From Caulobacter sp. Root343 (GTDB lineage: Bacteria; Pseudomonadota; Alphaproteobacteria; Caulobacterales; Caulobacteraceae), in the NCBI RefSeq assembly GCF_001425745.1, contig NZ_LMDF01000007.1, positions 372,899 through 436,898 of the forward strand: a stretch of DNA of 64,000 nt, read 5' to 3'. Position numbers and translations under genes: made by a program. Of this stretch, positions 27,499 to 35,718 are shown piece by piece. Under the pieces are notes generated by a model. It searched no databases. It was given only the letters and a program-made list of their open reading frames with translations, and was not told the DNA's origin. Positions within the stretch are counted from its first letter, which is position 1. Every line of letters starts with the position of its first letter.

Positions 27499-28701
27499 AT
27501 GCGTAAGCTTCTTATCAGTTTGGCCCGCATGGGCTGGGTCCGGGCGGCCCTGATCGTCGGCGGCTTGACCACGGCCGGCGTCGCCGTGGCCACCGCTCAA
27601 GGTCCGGCCGCGCCCGCCGGCGTGCAGAAGGTCCGCTTCGGCGGCGACCGCGTCGAAACCCGCGTGGTCATCGATCTGGATCGCGCCGCCGCGGGCAAGC
27701 TGATCGCCGACGGCATGGACGACCAGCGACTGGTCATGGCGCTTCCCAACGTCACCGTGTCCGGCGACCTGCAGGGCGCTGGCCAGGGTCTGGTCAAGCG
27801 TTGGCTGATCGACGAGGCCGCGGGCGGCGCCCGCCTGCGCCTGGATTTGATCGGCAAGGCCGAGGTTCGCCGCCGTTTTCTGCTGCCGCCGGGCGACGGC
27901 GCCACCGCCTATCGCTATGTCATCGACCTTCGCGCCGTGGACGGCGCTCCCCAAAATCGGATGGGCGCACCCGAAGCGCCGCGCCTGACCCTGGCGACCG
28001 CGCCAGTCAAGGCCGCGCCGTTGCGCCTGAAGAAGGTGATCGTCATCGACGCCGGCCACGGCGGCAAGGATCCTGGCTCGCTGGGCGCCAATGTCTACGA
28101 GAAGGACGTCACCCTGGCCGCCGCCAAGGCGCTGAAGGCGCGTCTGGAGCGCACCGGCCGCTTCCAGGTGGTGCTGACCCGCGAGACCGACACCTTCATC
28201 CCGCTGGAATCGCGCGTGCAGATCGCCCGCCGCGCCGACGCGGATCTCTTCATCTCGCTGCACGCCGACTCAGGGCCGGACACCGGCACCCGCGGCGCCT
28301 CGGTCTATACCCTGTCGGAAAAAGGCACTGAGCGCGTCGGCCGCGTCCTGGAGAAGGACGACTGGCTGATGAAGGCCAATCTGCCGGGCCGCGACCGCGC
28401 CGTCAGCCAGATCCTGCTGGACCTGTCGCAACGCGCCACCAAGAACCGTTCGGCCGCCTTCGCCCAGCTGCTGCTGGCCAATGTCGGCGAGGAAACCACG
28501 CTGCTGCGCCGCAGTCACCGCGACGCCGGCTTCATCGTGCTGCTGGCCCCCGACGTTCCGGCCGTGCTGCTGGAGATGGGGTTCATCACCAATCCGGACG
28601 ACGAAGCGTTCCTGACCACCAAGGCCAGCCGCGCCCGCCTGGTCGACGCCGTCAGCGACTCGATCGAGGCCTATTTCTCGGCGGGCCTGCGTAAGTCCTG
28701 A
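27499..28701 (+). CDS. amiC: N-acetylmuramoyl-L-alanine amidase with AMIN domain
   Basis: AmiC cleaves the amide bond between MurNAc and the stem peptide and is needed for daughter-cell separation. The protein is 400 aa. The signal peptide ends near ATAQG (residue ~34). An AMIN domain covers residues ~40-155, with VQKVRFGGDRVETRVVIDL. The Amidase_3 domain starts about residue 180 with the zinc-binding VIVIDAGHGGKDPG. It also has a Glu ligand in YEKDVTLAAA, LFISLHADSG and the catalytic Glu in AVLLEMGFITNPDDE. It is followed after 170 bp by a class A PBP gene in the same direction, so synthesis and splitting of septal peptidoglycan are encoded together. Confidence 0.95.
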   Translation: MRKLLISLARMGWVRAALIVGGLTTAGVAVATAQGPAAPAGVQKVRFGGDRVETRVVIDLDRAAAGKLIADGMDDQRLVMALPNVTVSGDLQGAGQGLVKRWLIDEAAGGARLRLDLIGKAEVRRRFLLPPGDGATAYRYVIDLRAVDGAPQNRMGAPEAPRLTLATAPVKAAPLRLKKVIVIDAGHGGKDPGSLGANVYEKDVTLAAAKALKARLERTGRFQVVLTRETDTFIPLESRVQIARRADADLFISLHADSGPDTGTRGASVYTLSEKGTERVGRVLEKDDWLMKANLPGRDRAVSQILLDLSQRATKNRSAAFAQLLLANVGEETTLLRRSHRDAGFIVLLAPDVPAVLLEMGFITNPDDEAFLTTKASRARLVDAVSDSIEAYFSAGLRKS

Positions 28702-28871
28702 TCGGCGGGGTTTCCGGCGCCTTTCCCTTTTGTCCGCGGCGCTCTAATCACAAGGACGATCGTTCGCGCTTCGCCCATGGCGATGCGACCGCAAAACCGC
28801 TTACGGTTCGGCGACAAGCGATCTAGTGAAGGGTGTGCGGCAGGCGAGGGGGCCTGCCCGACGGAGGTCGC

Positions 28872-31238
28872 GTGGATCTGAAACCCACCGAACGATGGAT
28901 GGCCATCGCGGGCGTGACGGTGCTTTCGGCCATCGCGGTCGCGGGCTTCGCGATCGCGATCTACGCCGCCTGGCTGTTCCACGACATGCCCGACGCCGGT
29001 GAGCTGCAGGACTATCGTCCGCCGACCGCCACGCGCGTCTACGCCTGGGACGGCACCCTGATCGGCGAGTATTCCAAAGAACGCCGGATCTTCATCCCCT
29101 ACGACCAGATTCCGCCGCAGCTGGCCCAGGCCTTCCTGGCGGCCGAGGACCGCAACTTCTTCCAACATGGCGGCGTCGACGTCGGCGGTCTGTCGCGCGC
29201 CATGCTCAAGAACGTCGGCAACGCCATGCGCGGCCGGCGCCTGGAGGGCGGCTCGACCATCACTCAGCAGGTGGCCAAGAACGTCCTGCTGACCAGCGAC
29301 GCCACGGTCGGCCGCAAGTTCAAGGAAGCGATCCTGGCGCACCGCCTGGAACAGTCGCTGACCAAGCAGCAGATCCTCGAGCTGTATCTGAACGAGATCT
29401 GGCTGGGCTATCGCTCGTTCGGGGTCGGCGCGGCCGCCTATAACTATTTCGGCAAGTCCTTGCCGGACCTGACCTTGGCCCAGTGCGCCTACCTGGCCTC
29501 GCTGCCCAAGGGGCCGGACAACTACCATCCGATCCGCAACAAGGCCAAGGCGATGGGCCGGCGCAACTGGGTGCTGGGCCAGATGGCCGAGCAGGGCTGG
29601 GTCTCCAAGGAAGACGCCAAAAAGGCGATGGCCGAGGACCTGGTGGTCCAGGCCGCGCCCAAGCGCGCCGCCTATCGCGACGCCGACTATTTCGTCGAGG
29701 AAGTCCGCCAGCGCGGCGTGGCGACCCTCGGGCCCCGCCTGAGCGAGGGCGGCTATTACATGCGCACGACCCTGGACCCGCGCCTGCAGACCGCCGCGCG
29801 CGCGGCCCTGATGGACGGGCTCGAGAAGTACGACCGCCGCCACGGCTGGCGCGGCGGCTGGGGTCACGTCGAATCGACCGACCTGGCGTGGGAGAAGACC
29901 GCCCTGGCCAAGCCCATCCCCGCGGAGCGCGGCGCCTGGCGTCCAGCCCTGGTCGTTTCCAACGACGGGCGGGTGCGCCTGGTGAAGAACGAGGGCGAGG
30001 GCCAGATCGTCGGCGAGGACGTGGCCTGGGCCAAGGCCGGCAAGGGCCTGAAGGCCGGCGATCTGGTGTTTGTCGAGAAGACGGACGCCGGCTTCCGCCT
30101 GCGCCAGGTGCCGATCGTCAACGGCGCCCTGGTGGCCATGGAGCCCTATACCGGACGCATCACGGCGCTGGTCGGCGGCTACAGCTACTCGCTGTCGAAC
30201 TTCAACCGCGCCACCCAGGCGATGCGCCAGCCCGGCTCGTCGTTCAAGCCGTTCGTCTACGCCACGGCCCTGGAGAACGGCTACACCCCGGCCAGCGTGG
30301 TCGTCGACAGCGCCATCACCTTCAAGGGCGCGAACGGCGAGGACTGGAGCCCCGAGAATTACCACAAGGAATTCTACGGCGCTCAGCCGCTGCGCAAGGG
30401 CCTGGAGCAGTCGATCAACGCCATGACCGTGCGCCTGGCGCAGGGCGTCGGCATGAAGAAGATCGTCGATTTCGCCAAGCGCGCCGGCGTCGTTCGCGAC
30501 ATGGATCCGGTTCTGGCCATGGCCCTAGGCGCCGGCGAGACCACGCCATTCAAGCTGACGGCCGCCTACGCCGCCTTCGTCAACGGCGGCCGCCGGATCG
30601 AGCCGCACCTGATCGAGCTGGTCCAAGACCGCGAGGGCAAGGTCATCTTCCGGGCCGACAAGCGCGACTGCGTTCGCTGCGAGGCCGGCTTCAACGGCGA
30701 CGAGAGCCCGCGCTTCGCCGCGCCGGGCGACCAGATCATGGACCCGGTCACCGCCTACCAGATCACGTCCATGCTGCAGGGCGTGGTCCAGCGCGGCACC
30801 GCCGCCGCCGTCAGCTCCCTGGGCCGCCCCCTGGCGGGCAAGACCGGCACGACCAACGAGTACCGCAGCGCCTGGTTCGTCGGCTATTCGCCGAACCTGG
30901 TCGTCGGGGTCTTCGTCGGCTTCGACGACAACCGCTCGCTTGGGGAAGGCGAAACCGGAGCCACCGATGCGGTGCCGGTGTTCATCGACTTCATGAAGGT
31001 GGCGCTGGAGGGTCAGCCGGTCGTCGACTTCAAGCCGCCGAAGACCGCCAAGTTCGCCATGGTGCGCGGCAACCGCGAGGCCTTCCGTCCGGGCACCGAG
31101 CCCCGGGTCGAGGTCGCCCCGACCGGGCCGATCCCGTACAACGCGCTGCCGCCGGGCCTGCCGCCGGTTCCCCAGCCGCAAGCCCAGCCGGGCAAGCCGC
31201 CGCCGCCAAAGGTGGATCCGCTCAGCGGGCTCTACTGA
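28872..31238 (+). CDS. mrcA: Penicillin-binding protein 1A (class A PBP, transglycosylase/transpeptidase)
   Basis: The protein is 788 aa. A short cytoplasmic tail is followed by a membrane anchor at about 10-35 (MAIAGVTVLSAIAVAGFAI). The GT51 transglycosylase domain has AFLAAEDRNFFQHGGVD (catalytic Glu) and RLEGGSTITQQVAKN. The OB-like insert follows. The transpeptidase domain has SxxK in QPGSSFKPFVYATAL, SxN in LEQSINAMT and KTGTT in LAGKTGTTNEY. The tail is Pro-rich. GTG at 28872 is chosen because GGAGG lies just upstream; a GTG 13 codons earlier and a Met at residue 10 are alternatives. It builds and crosslinks peptidoglycan in the periplasm. Confidence 0.94.
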   Translation: MDLKPTERWMAIAGVTVLSAIAVAGFAIAIYAAWLFHDMPDAGELQDYRPPTATRVYAWDGTLIGEYSKERRIFIPYDQIPPQLAQAFLAAEDRNFFQHGGVDVGGLSRAMLKNVGNAMRGRRLEGGSTITQQVAKNVLLTSDATVGRKFKEAILAHRLEQSLTKQQILELYLNEIWLGYRSFGVGAAAYNYFGKSLPDLTLAQCAYLASLPKGPDNYHPIRNKAKAMGRRNWVLGQMAEQGWVSKEDAKKAMAEDLVVQAAPKRAAYRDADYFVEEVRQRGVATLGPRLSEGGYYMRTTLDPRLQTAARAALMDGLEKYDRRHGWRGGWGHVESTDLAWEKTALAKPIPAERGAWRPALVVSNDGRVRLVKNEGEGQIVGEDVAWAKAGKGLKAGDLVFVEKTDAGFRLRQVPIVNGALVAMEPYTGRITALVGGYSYSLSNFNRATQAMRQPGSSFKPFVYATALENGYTPASVVVDSAITFKGANGEDWSPENYHKEFYGAQPLRKGLEQSINAMTVRLAQGVGMKKIVDFAKRAGVVRDMDPVLAMALGAGETTPFKLTAAYAAFVNGGRRIEPHLIELVQDREGKVIFRADKRDCVRCEAGFNGDESPRFAAPGDQIMDPVTAYQITSMLQGVVQRGTAAAVSSLGRPLAGKTGTTNEYRSAWFVGYSPNLVVGVFVGFDDNRSLGEGETGATDAVPVFIDFMKVALEGQPVVDFKPPKTAKFAMVRGNREAFRPGTEPRVEVAPTGPIPYNALPPGLPPVPQPQAQPGKPPPPKVDPLSGLY

Positions 31239-31305
31239 CGTCATTGCGCTAGGGCGCAACGCACGCTATCTCCCGCGCCCTTCAACACTGTCACGGAGTT
31301 ACGTG

Positions 31306-32419
31306 ATGCGACCGGATGTCGAGGCCGCCGCGGCTGACATCGAGCAGTCCATTGGACTGCTCAGGAGGCGTCTTTGACTGGGATGTCGCCCTTAGAAAGC
31401 TCGATGAGCTGAACGCCCGGGTCGAGGACCCGACCCTGTGGGACCGCCCGACCGAGGCCCAGGCCGTCTCGCGCGAGCGCGCCGCCTTGGCCGCCAAGGT
31501 CGAGGCCGTGCAAGGCATCGAGCGCGACGTCAAGGATGCGCTGGAATACGCCGAGCTGGCCGATATGGAATCCGACGAGGATTCCCTCAACGACGCCCGC
31601 GCCCAGCTGAAGGCCATCAAGGAGCGCGCCGGCCGCGCCGAGCTCGAGGCCCTGCTGTCCGGCGAGGCTGATGGCAACGACGCCTATATCGAGATCAACT
31701 CCGGGGCCGGCGGCACCGAGTCGTGCGACTGGGCCGGCATCCTGCTGCGGATGTACACGCGCTGGGCCAACGCCCATGGCATGACGACCGAGCTGATCGA
31801 AGAGACCGACGGCGACCAGGCCGGCATCAAGTCCGCGACCCTGCTGGTCAAGGGCCAGAACGCCTATGGCTGGCTGAAGACCGAGGCCGGGGTGCACCGG
31901 CTGGTGCGCATCAGCCCCTATGACAGCAGCGCGCGCCGCCACACCTCGTTCGCCTCGGCCTGGGTCTATCCGGTGGTCGACGACACGATCGAGATCGACA
32001 TCAATCCGGCCGACGTGCGGACCGACACCTACCGCGCCAGCGGCGCCGGCGGTCAGCACATCAACAAGACCGACTCGGCCGTGCGCCTGACGCACATCCC
32101 GACCGGCATCGCGGTGGCCTGCCAGGCCGGCCGCTCGCAGCACCAGAACCGCGAAGAGGCCTGGAAGATGCTGCGCGCGCGCCTCTACGAGGCCGAGCTG
32201 CAGAGGCGGGAAGCCGCCCAGCAGGCCCTCGAGGACCAGAAGACCGACATCGGCTGGGGTCACCAGATCCGCAGCTACGTCCTGCAGCCCTATCAGATGG
32301 TCAAGGACCTGCGGACCAACGTCGAGACCTCCGACACCCAAGGCGTGCTGGACGGCGACCTCGACGCCTTCATGGGCGCCTCGCTGGCCCAGCGCGTCGG
32401 CGCCACGCGCGACGCCTGA
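31306..32419 (+). CDS. prfB: Peptide chain release factor 2, expressed by programmed +1 frameshift
   Basis: RF2 releases peptides at UGA and UAA. The ATG at 31306 opens a 23-codon frame ([10 protein letters not shown]...GLLRRRL) that ends in TGA at 31375. Reading continues after a +1 slip at CTT-TGAC: codon 23 is CTT (31372-31374) and the next codon is GAC (31376-31378), giving [16 protein letters not shown] and a 370-aa product. AGGAGG (31363-31368) lies exactly 3 bases before CTT, the classic stimulatory spacing. The GGQ motif is in [11 protein letters not shown]. The stop-recognition tripeptide is SPY ([15 protein letters not shown]) instead of the enterobacterial SPF. Confidence 0.97.
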
Positions 32420-32423
32420 CGTC

Positions 32424-32726
32424 CTAGTCCCGCTGGCGCTTCCACGGCGTCAGCGGGACATAGGTCGCCGCCTCGGTCGGGCCTTGGCGGCTGGCTTCGA
32501 TCAGGCCTCTTCGTTTCAGGGTCTCGACGGCGTTCTGGACGGTGCGCCGCGACTGGCCCGTGCGTTCGGCCAGCTCGGCGTGGCTGAAGCTGGCGCGGCC
32601 GTTGGCGTGGGCCGCGGTGATCGCCAAGTAGACCAGGAACGACGATGGCTTGTGGTCATGGCCGACCAGGTCGGCCATCAGGGTGTCGAGGACGTAGCGG
32701 TCGATCGCATAGCTTTGCGTCATCAT
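32424..32726 (-). CDS. Small helix-turn-helix transcriptional regulator
   Basis: The protein is about 100 aa (or 99 from the second ATG). The N-terminal helix MMTQSYAIDRYVLDTLMADLV is followed by SSFLVYLAITAAHANG. The winged helix-turn-helix region spans roughly residues 46-80, with SHAELAERTGQSRRTVQNAVETLKRRGLI, and a basic tail follows. The pattern resembles GntR/MarR-like or replication-initiator-type winged helices, and the exact family is unclear. Its start codon overlaps a perfect 16-bp palindrome, which suggests autorepression. It is divergent from a VOC-family gene, a common regulator-target arrangement. Confidence 0.78.
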   Translation of the reverse strand: MMTQSYAIDRYVLDTLMADLVGHDHKPSSFLVYLAITAAHANGRASFSHAELAERTGQSRRTVQNAVETLKRRGLIEASRQGPTEAATYVPLTPWKRQRD

Positions 32727-32739
32727 TGCTATAGCAATG
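32724..32739. promoter_or_regulatory. Perfect 16-bp palindrome, probable operator of the HTH/VOC pair
   Basis: CATTGCTATAGCAATG is perfectly self-complementary. It overlaps the ATG of the HTH gene and lies 75 bp upstream of the VOC gene. Its position and symmetry suit the binding site of a dimeric regulator, most simply the HTH protein encoded next to it. Confidence 0.65.
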
Positions 32740-32813
32740 CCTGCGCCTCTTTCCTGATGCAAGGCGGGCCGGCTACTCCGTCGATCGCGGACCGCGAAAG
32801 GGAAGGAACGGCC

Positions 32814-33182
32814 ATGAGCGTGATCAAGCAACTGAAGTTTGTCGGCATTCCGGTCAGCGACCAGGATCGGGCCCTGGCCTTCTGGACCGAGAAGGTCGGA
32901 CTGCGCGTGGCCACTGACCAGCCGATGGGCGCCCAGCGCTGGATCGAGCTGTCGATCCCCGGGGCCGAGACCGGTCTGGTCCTCTTTACCCCGGAAGGCC
33001 ACGAGGACCGCATCGGCAGCTTCTTCAACGGCTCGCTGGCCTGCGACGACGTCGAGCACGCCTATCGCAAGCTGAGCGAGAAGGGCGTCGAGTTCGAGGG
33101 CCCGCCGCAGAAGCAGCCGTGGGGGACCTTCGCCAAGTTCAAGGATCCGGACGGCAATACGTTCGTGCTGTCGAGCCGGTAG
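32814..33182 (+). CDS. VOC/glyoxalase superfamily protein
   Basis: The protein is 122 aa, a single VOC domain of two beta-alpha-beta-beta-beta units. It opens IKQLKFVGIPVSDQDRALAFWTEKVGL and ends with AKFKDPDGNTFVLSSR. Candidate metal ligands include the Glu in RWIELSI; the usual first-strand His is replaced (KFVGIPV), so metal binding is uncertain. Members include glyoxalases, dioxygenases and resistance proteins, and the substrate is unknown. GGAAGGAA precedes the ATG. The divergent regulator gene suggests an inducible detoxification or binding role. Confidence 0.82.
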   Translation: MSVIKQLKFVGIPVSDQDRALAFWTEKVGLRVATDQPMGAQRWIELSIPGAETGLVLFTPEGHEDRIGSFFNGSLACDDVEHAYRKLSEKGVEFEGPPQKQPWGTFAKFKDPDGNTFVLSSR

Positions 33183-33189
33183 GGGCTAA

Positions 33190-33223
33190 CAAAAACGCCC
33201 CGGATCGCTCCGGGGCGTTCGTG
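33190..33223. terminator. Bidirectional terminator between the VOC gene and bacA
   Basis: A perfect 10-bp stem, acgccccgga (33195-33204) with tccggggcgt (33209-33218), has a tcgc loop. An A-run (33191-33195) on the left gives a U tract for the leftward bacA transcript, and the right side is T-rich for the rightward gene. Confidence 0.9.
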
Positions 33224-33243
33224 TTTCCGGAAGGTCGAAACCC

Positions 33244-33729
33244 TCAGCCCGCGGCGGGCTTGGCCAGGGCCAAAGGCTCGGCCTGCGGCGCCGGTTGGGC
33301 GGCCGGGGCGGGGCGCTGGAACTTCAGGCTGCGGCCCTGGAAGAAGGCGCCGGTTTCCATCGCCAGCTGCTCGTGGGTGATGTCGCCGTCAATATACGAG
33401 GTGCCGTAGAGACGGACCTGCTTGGAGGTGATCGCCCCGACCACGCGGCCGCGCACCTCGACCGCCTCGGCATAGATCGAGCCCTCGATGTGGCCCGTCT
33501 CGCCGACGGTGAGCCGGCCGACGCGGACGTCGCCCTTGACCACGCCGTCGATCTGCAGCTCGCCTTCGCCGGTCAGGTTGCCCTCGATGGTCAGGTCCGC
33601 CGACAGCAGGCTGGCCACCTTCGGCGGGCTGCGCCGAGCGGCTTCGACCGGGGCGATCGCCATGGACGTGGGCAGCGGTTCGATGCGGCCCTGAGAATTG
33701 GACGCCGACTTAGCTTGCTTGCTGAACAT
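33244..33729 (-). CDS. bacA: Bactofilin BacA
   Basis: Bactofilins polymerise without nucleotide into membrane-bound filaments. In Caulobacter, BacA sits at the stalked pole and affects stalk growth. The protein is 161 aa, with an N-terminal MFSKQAKSASNS membrane-targeting tail and a beta-helix core at about residues 38-135 (LLSADLTIEGNLTGEGELQIDG, VGRLTVGETGHIEGSI). The C-terminus is Pro/Ala-rich. The start MFSK at 33729 is preferred from family knowledge; an in-frame GTG two codons earlier is possible. The 5' end overlaps the upstream M23 peptidase gene, so the two are co-translated. Confidence 0.93.
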   Translation of the reverse strand: MFSKQAKSASNSQGRIEPLPTSMAIAPVEAARRSPPKVASLLSADLTIEGNLTGEGELQIDGVVKGDVRVGRLTVGETGHIEGSIYAEAVEVRGRVVGAITSKQVRLYGTSYIDGDITHEQLAMETGAFFQGRSLKFQRPAPAAQPAPQAEPLALAKPAAG

Positions 33730-34861
33730 ACTCACCAGCCTTCAAGTAACGATTGGGATTCTGGGCCTTACCGTTGACCCAGACTTCATAATGCAGGTGC
33801 GGCCCGGTCGAGCGGCCGGTCGAGCCCATGGCGCCGATGCGCGCGCCCATGGTTACGCGTTGGCCGACGCGGGCGCCGATGGTGGCGAGGTGGGCATAGC
33901 GGGTCTTGAAGCCGCCGCCGTGGTCGATCTCGACGGTGTTGCCGTAGCCCGAGCGCACGCCCGTGAACGAGACGACGCCCGGCGCCGTGGCCATGATCGG
34001 GGTGTAGAAGGCGCCCGGGAAGTCCAGGCCCGAATGGAACGCCGGCCGATGCGTGAACGGGTCGAAGCGGACGCCGTAGCTGGACGACAGGGCCGGATTG
34101 GTGGTCGGGCGGTAGAAGGGCAACTGCTTGGCCGCCGCGCCCAGCGCGCGCATGTCCGACATGTCGTTGGCGGCGTGCTGGATGCGGCTGGCGAAATCCT
34201 CGTCGACGTCGAGGACGGCGGCGAGGGCGCGTGGATCCTTGGCCTCGATCAGCGGGCCGCCCAGCGACGCGCCGCGGCCGGTGAAGTTGCCGGCGTCCAG
34301 GCCGGCCATCCGCATGGCCAGGCGCAGACGCTCGGCGCGGCTCTTGGCGAAGCTCTCGGCGGCGTCGATCAGGCGCTCCTGATCCATCCGCGTGGCCTGG
34401 ATGCGTTGGACCGGGCTAGCGGCCAGCAGGCGCGGCTTGGCGACGGTCAGGGCCTGGGCGGCGCCGGGCACGCCTTTGAAATCGGATACGAGCAGGGCGA
34501 GGGCGGCGTGGCGCTTCTCGACCGAGGCGGCCAGGTCTTCCAGCGAACCGTTGGTGGCCGACAGCTGGGCCACGGCGCTGTTCAGGCGGGCCTGGCGATC
34601 GGCGTTGAGACGCTCGTAATAGGCCTTCTGCTTGATCACTTGCTGGTCGGTCGAGCTGACCGCCAAGGCGTTGACCATCATCGAGGCGGTGCAGACGCCC
34701 ATCCACAGCGCGGTGACGGCGACGGCGGTCGCGCCCAGCAGCTGCTTGTTGGTGGAGAAGACATAGCCCCGCATCTCGCCGCCGGAGCGGATATAGATGT
34801 GACGTTCGGGGAACAGGGCCTCGAGAGAATGCCGCAGCCGCTTGAAGCGCTTGATCGCCAT
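33710..34861 (-). CDS. Membrane-anchored M23 (LytM) peptidase, bactofilin partner (LmdC-like)
   Basis: The protein is 383 aa. It has a basic cytoplasmic N-terminus (MAIKRFKRLRHSLEALFPER), one membrane segment at about 37-65, and a coiled-coil stretch at about 75-135. The C-terminal M23 domain has a complete zinc set: His276 and Asp280 (HSGLDF), His324 (RYAHLA), and His355/His357 (GPHLHYE). It should therefore be an active peptidoglycan endopeptidase, unlike degenerate LytM factors. The gene overlaps bacA by about 20 bp. An M23-bactofilin pair of this kind is known in stalked and budding alphaproteobacteria, where the filament localises the hydrolase. Confidence 0.9.
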   Translation of the reverse strand: MAIKRFKRLRHSLEALFPERHIYIRSGGEMRGYVFSTNKQLLGATAVAVTALWMGVCTASMMVNALAVSSTDQQVIKQKAYYERLNADRQARLNSAVAQLSATNGSLEDLAASVEKRHAALALLVSDFKGVPGAAQALTVAKPRLLAASPVQRIQATRMDQERLIDAAESFAKSRAERLRLAMRMAGLDAGNFTGRGASLGGPLIEAKDPRALAAVLDVDEDFASRIQHAANDMSDMRALGAAAKQLPFYRPTTNPALSSSYGVRFDPFTHRPAFHSGLDFPGAFYTPIMATAPGVVSFTGVRSGYGNTVEIDHGGGFKTRYAHLATIGARVGQRVTMGARIGAMGSTGRSTGPHLHYEVWVNGKAQNPNRYLKAGEYVQQAS

Positions 34862-35112
34862 CGTCCCAGGAAACCCCCCGTTTCAGGTCTGGGCGATATG
34901 CTACGAGAAAGCGGAAACGCGCAAGACTCTTCGCGCCCGAAGTGAGCGCGAGTCGCAAAATGTAACTTTGCGTCTCATTCCTTAGCGTTTCCTAACCCTC
35001 GCGACCAAGCGTTAAGGCAGTCGTCGGAGCGTAAAGGTCACAGGTAGAGGCGCGGATACAACACAACCGCGACCGAACCGTTCCCGTGAGAGACGAAAAT
35101 ACTTGCCGTGAA

Positions 35113-35574
35113 CTACTTGATGGCCTTGGCGGCGTTCATGACGGCCTTGATGTGGCCGGGCACCTTGACCTTGCGCCAGATCTCGCGGACCACGCCTTCG
35201 CGGTCGATCAGGAAGGTCGAGCGATCGATGCCCATGTACTTGCGGCCGTACATGCTCTTCTCGACCCAGGCGCCATAGGCCTCGACCACGTCGCCCAGCG
35301 GGTCGGCGGCCAGCTCGATGGTCAGGTCGTGCTTCTTGCGGAACTTGGCGTGCGAGGCGGCGCTGTCCTTGGAGATTCCGACGATCACCGCGCCCAGCTT
35401 CTGGAACTCTTCGACTTCCGACGAGAACTGCAGGGCCTCGGAGGTGCAGCCGGCGGTGTCGTCCTTCGGATAGAAGTAGAGCACGACGTTCTTGCCCTTC
35501 AGGCCCGACAGGCTGACCCGGCCGGTGTCGGTCGGCAGGTCGAAATCGGGGGCCTTGTCGCCGGGTTGCAGCAT
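35113..35574 (-). CDS. bcp: Thiol peroxidase of the BCP/PrxQ family
   Basis: BCP reduces hydrogen and organic peroxides, using thioredoxin. The protein is 153 aa. The thioredoxin fold starts MLQPGDKAPDFDLPTD, and the peroxidatic Cys is in DDTAGCTSEAL. The resolving Cys often found five residues later is Ala here, so this looks like the one-Cys version. The start at 35574 is chosen because GGAG lies 8-9 bases upstream. The in-frame ATG at 35604 falls inside the adjoining intergenic repeat and would add ten unlikely residues. Confidence 0.92.
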   Translation of the reverse strand: MLQPGDKAPDFDLPTDTGRVSLSGLKGKNVVLYFYPKDDTAGCTSEALQFSSEVEEFQKLGAVIVGISKDSAASHAKFRKKHDLTIELAADPLGDVVEAYGAWVEKSMYGRKYMGIDRSTFLIDREGVVREIWRKVKVPGHIKAVMNAAKAIK

Positions 35575-35598
35575 CGAACGCTTCTCCACCTTGAAACC

Positions 35599-35693
35599 TG
35601 TCATCCCGGACGCGCGAAGCGCGATCCGGGACCGCCGAAAGCTCGGCGTTCGTGGCGGTCCCGGCTCTCCGCTACGCTGCGGCCGGGATGACA
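35599..35693. repeat. Intergenic inverted repeat, family A, copy 2
   Basis: It has the same terminal arms as copy 1 at 170-270 (tgtcatcccgg 35599-35609; ccgggatgaca 35683-35693) and the same inner gatccgggaccgccg / gtggcggtcccggct blocks, with a different centre. It lies between bcp and the tyrS stop. Confidence 0.87.
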
Positions 35694-35718
35694 GTCAACC
35701 AACTAAACCGGAAGCCAG

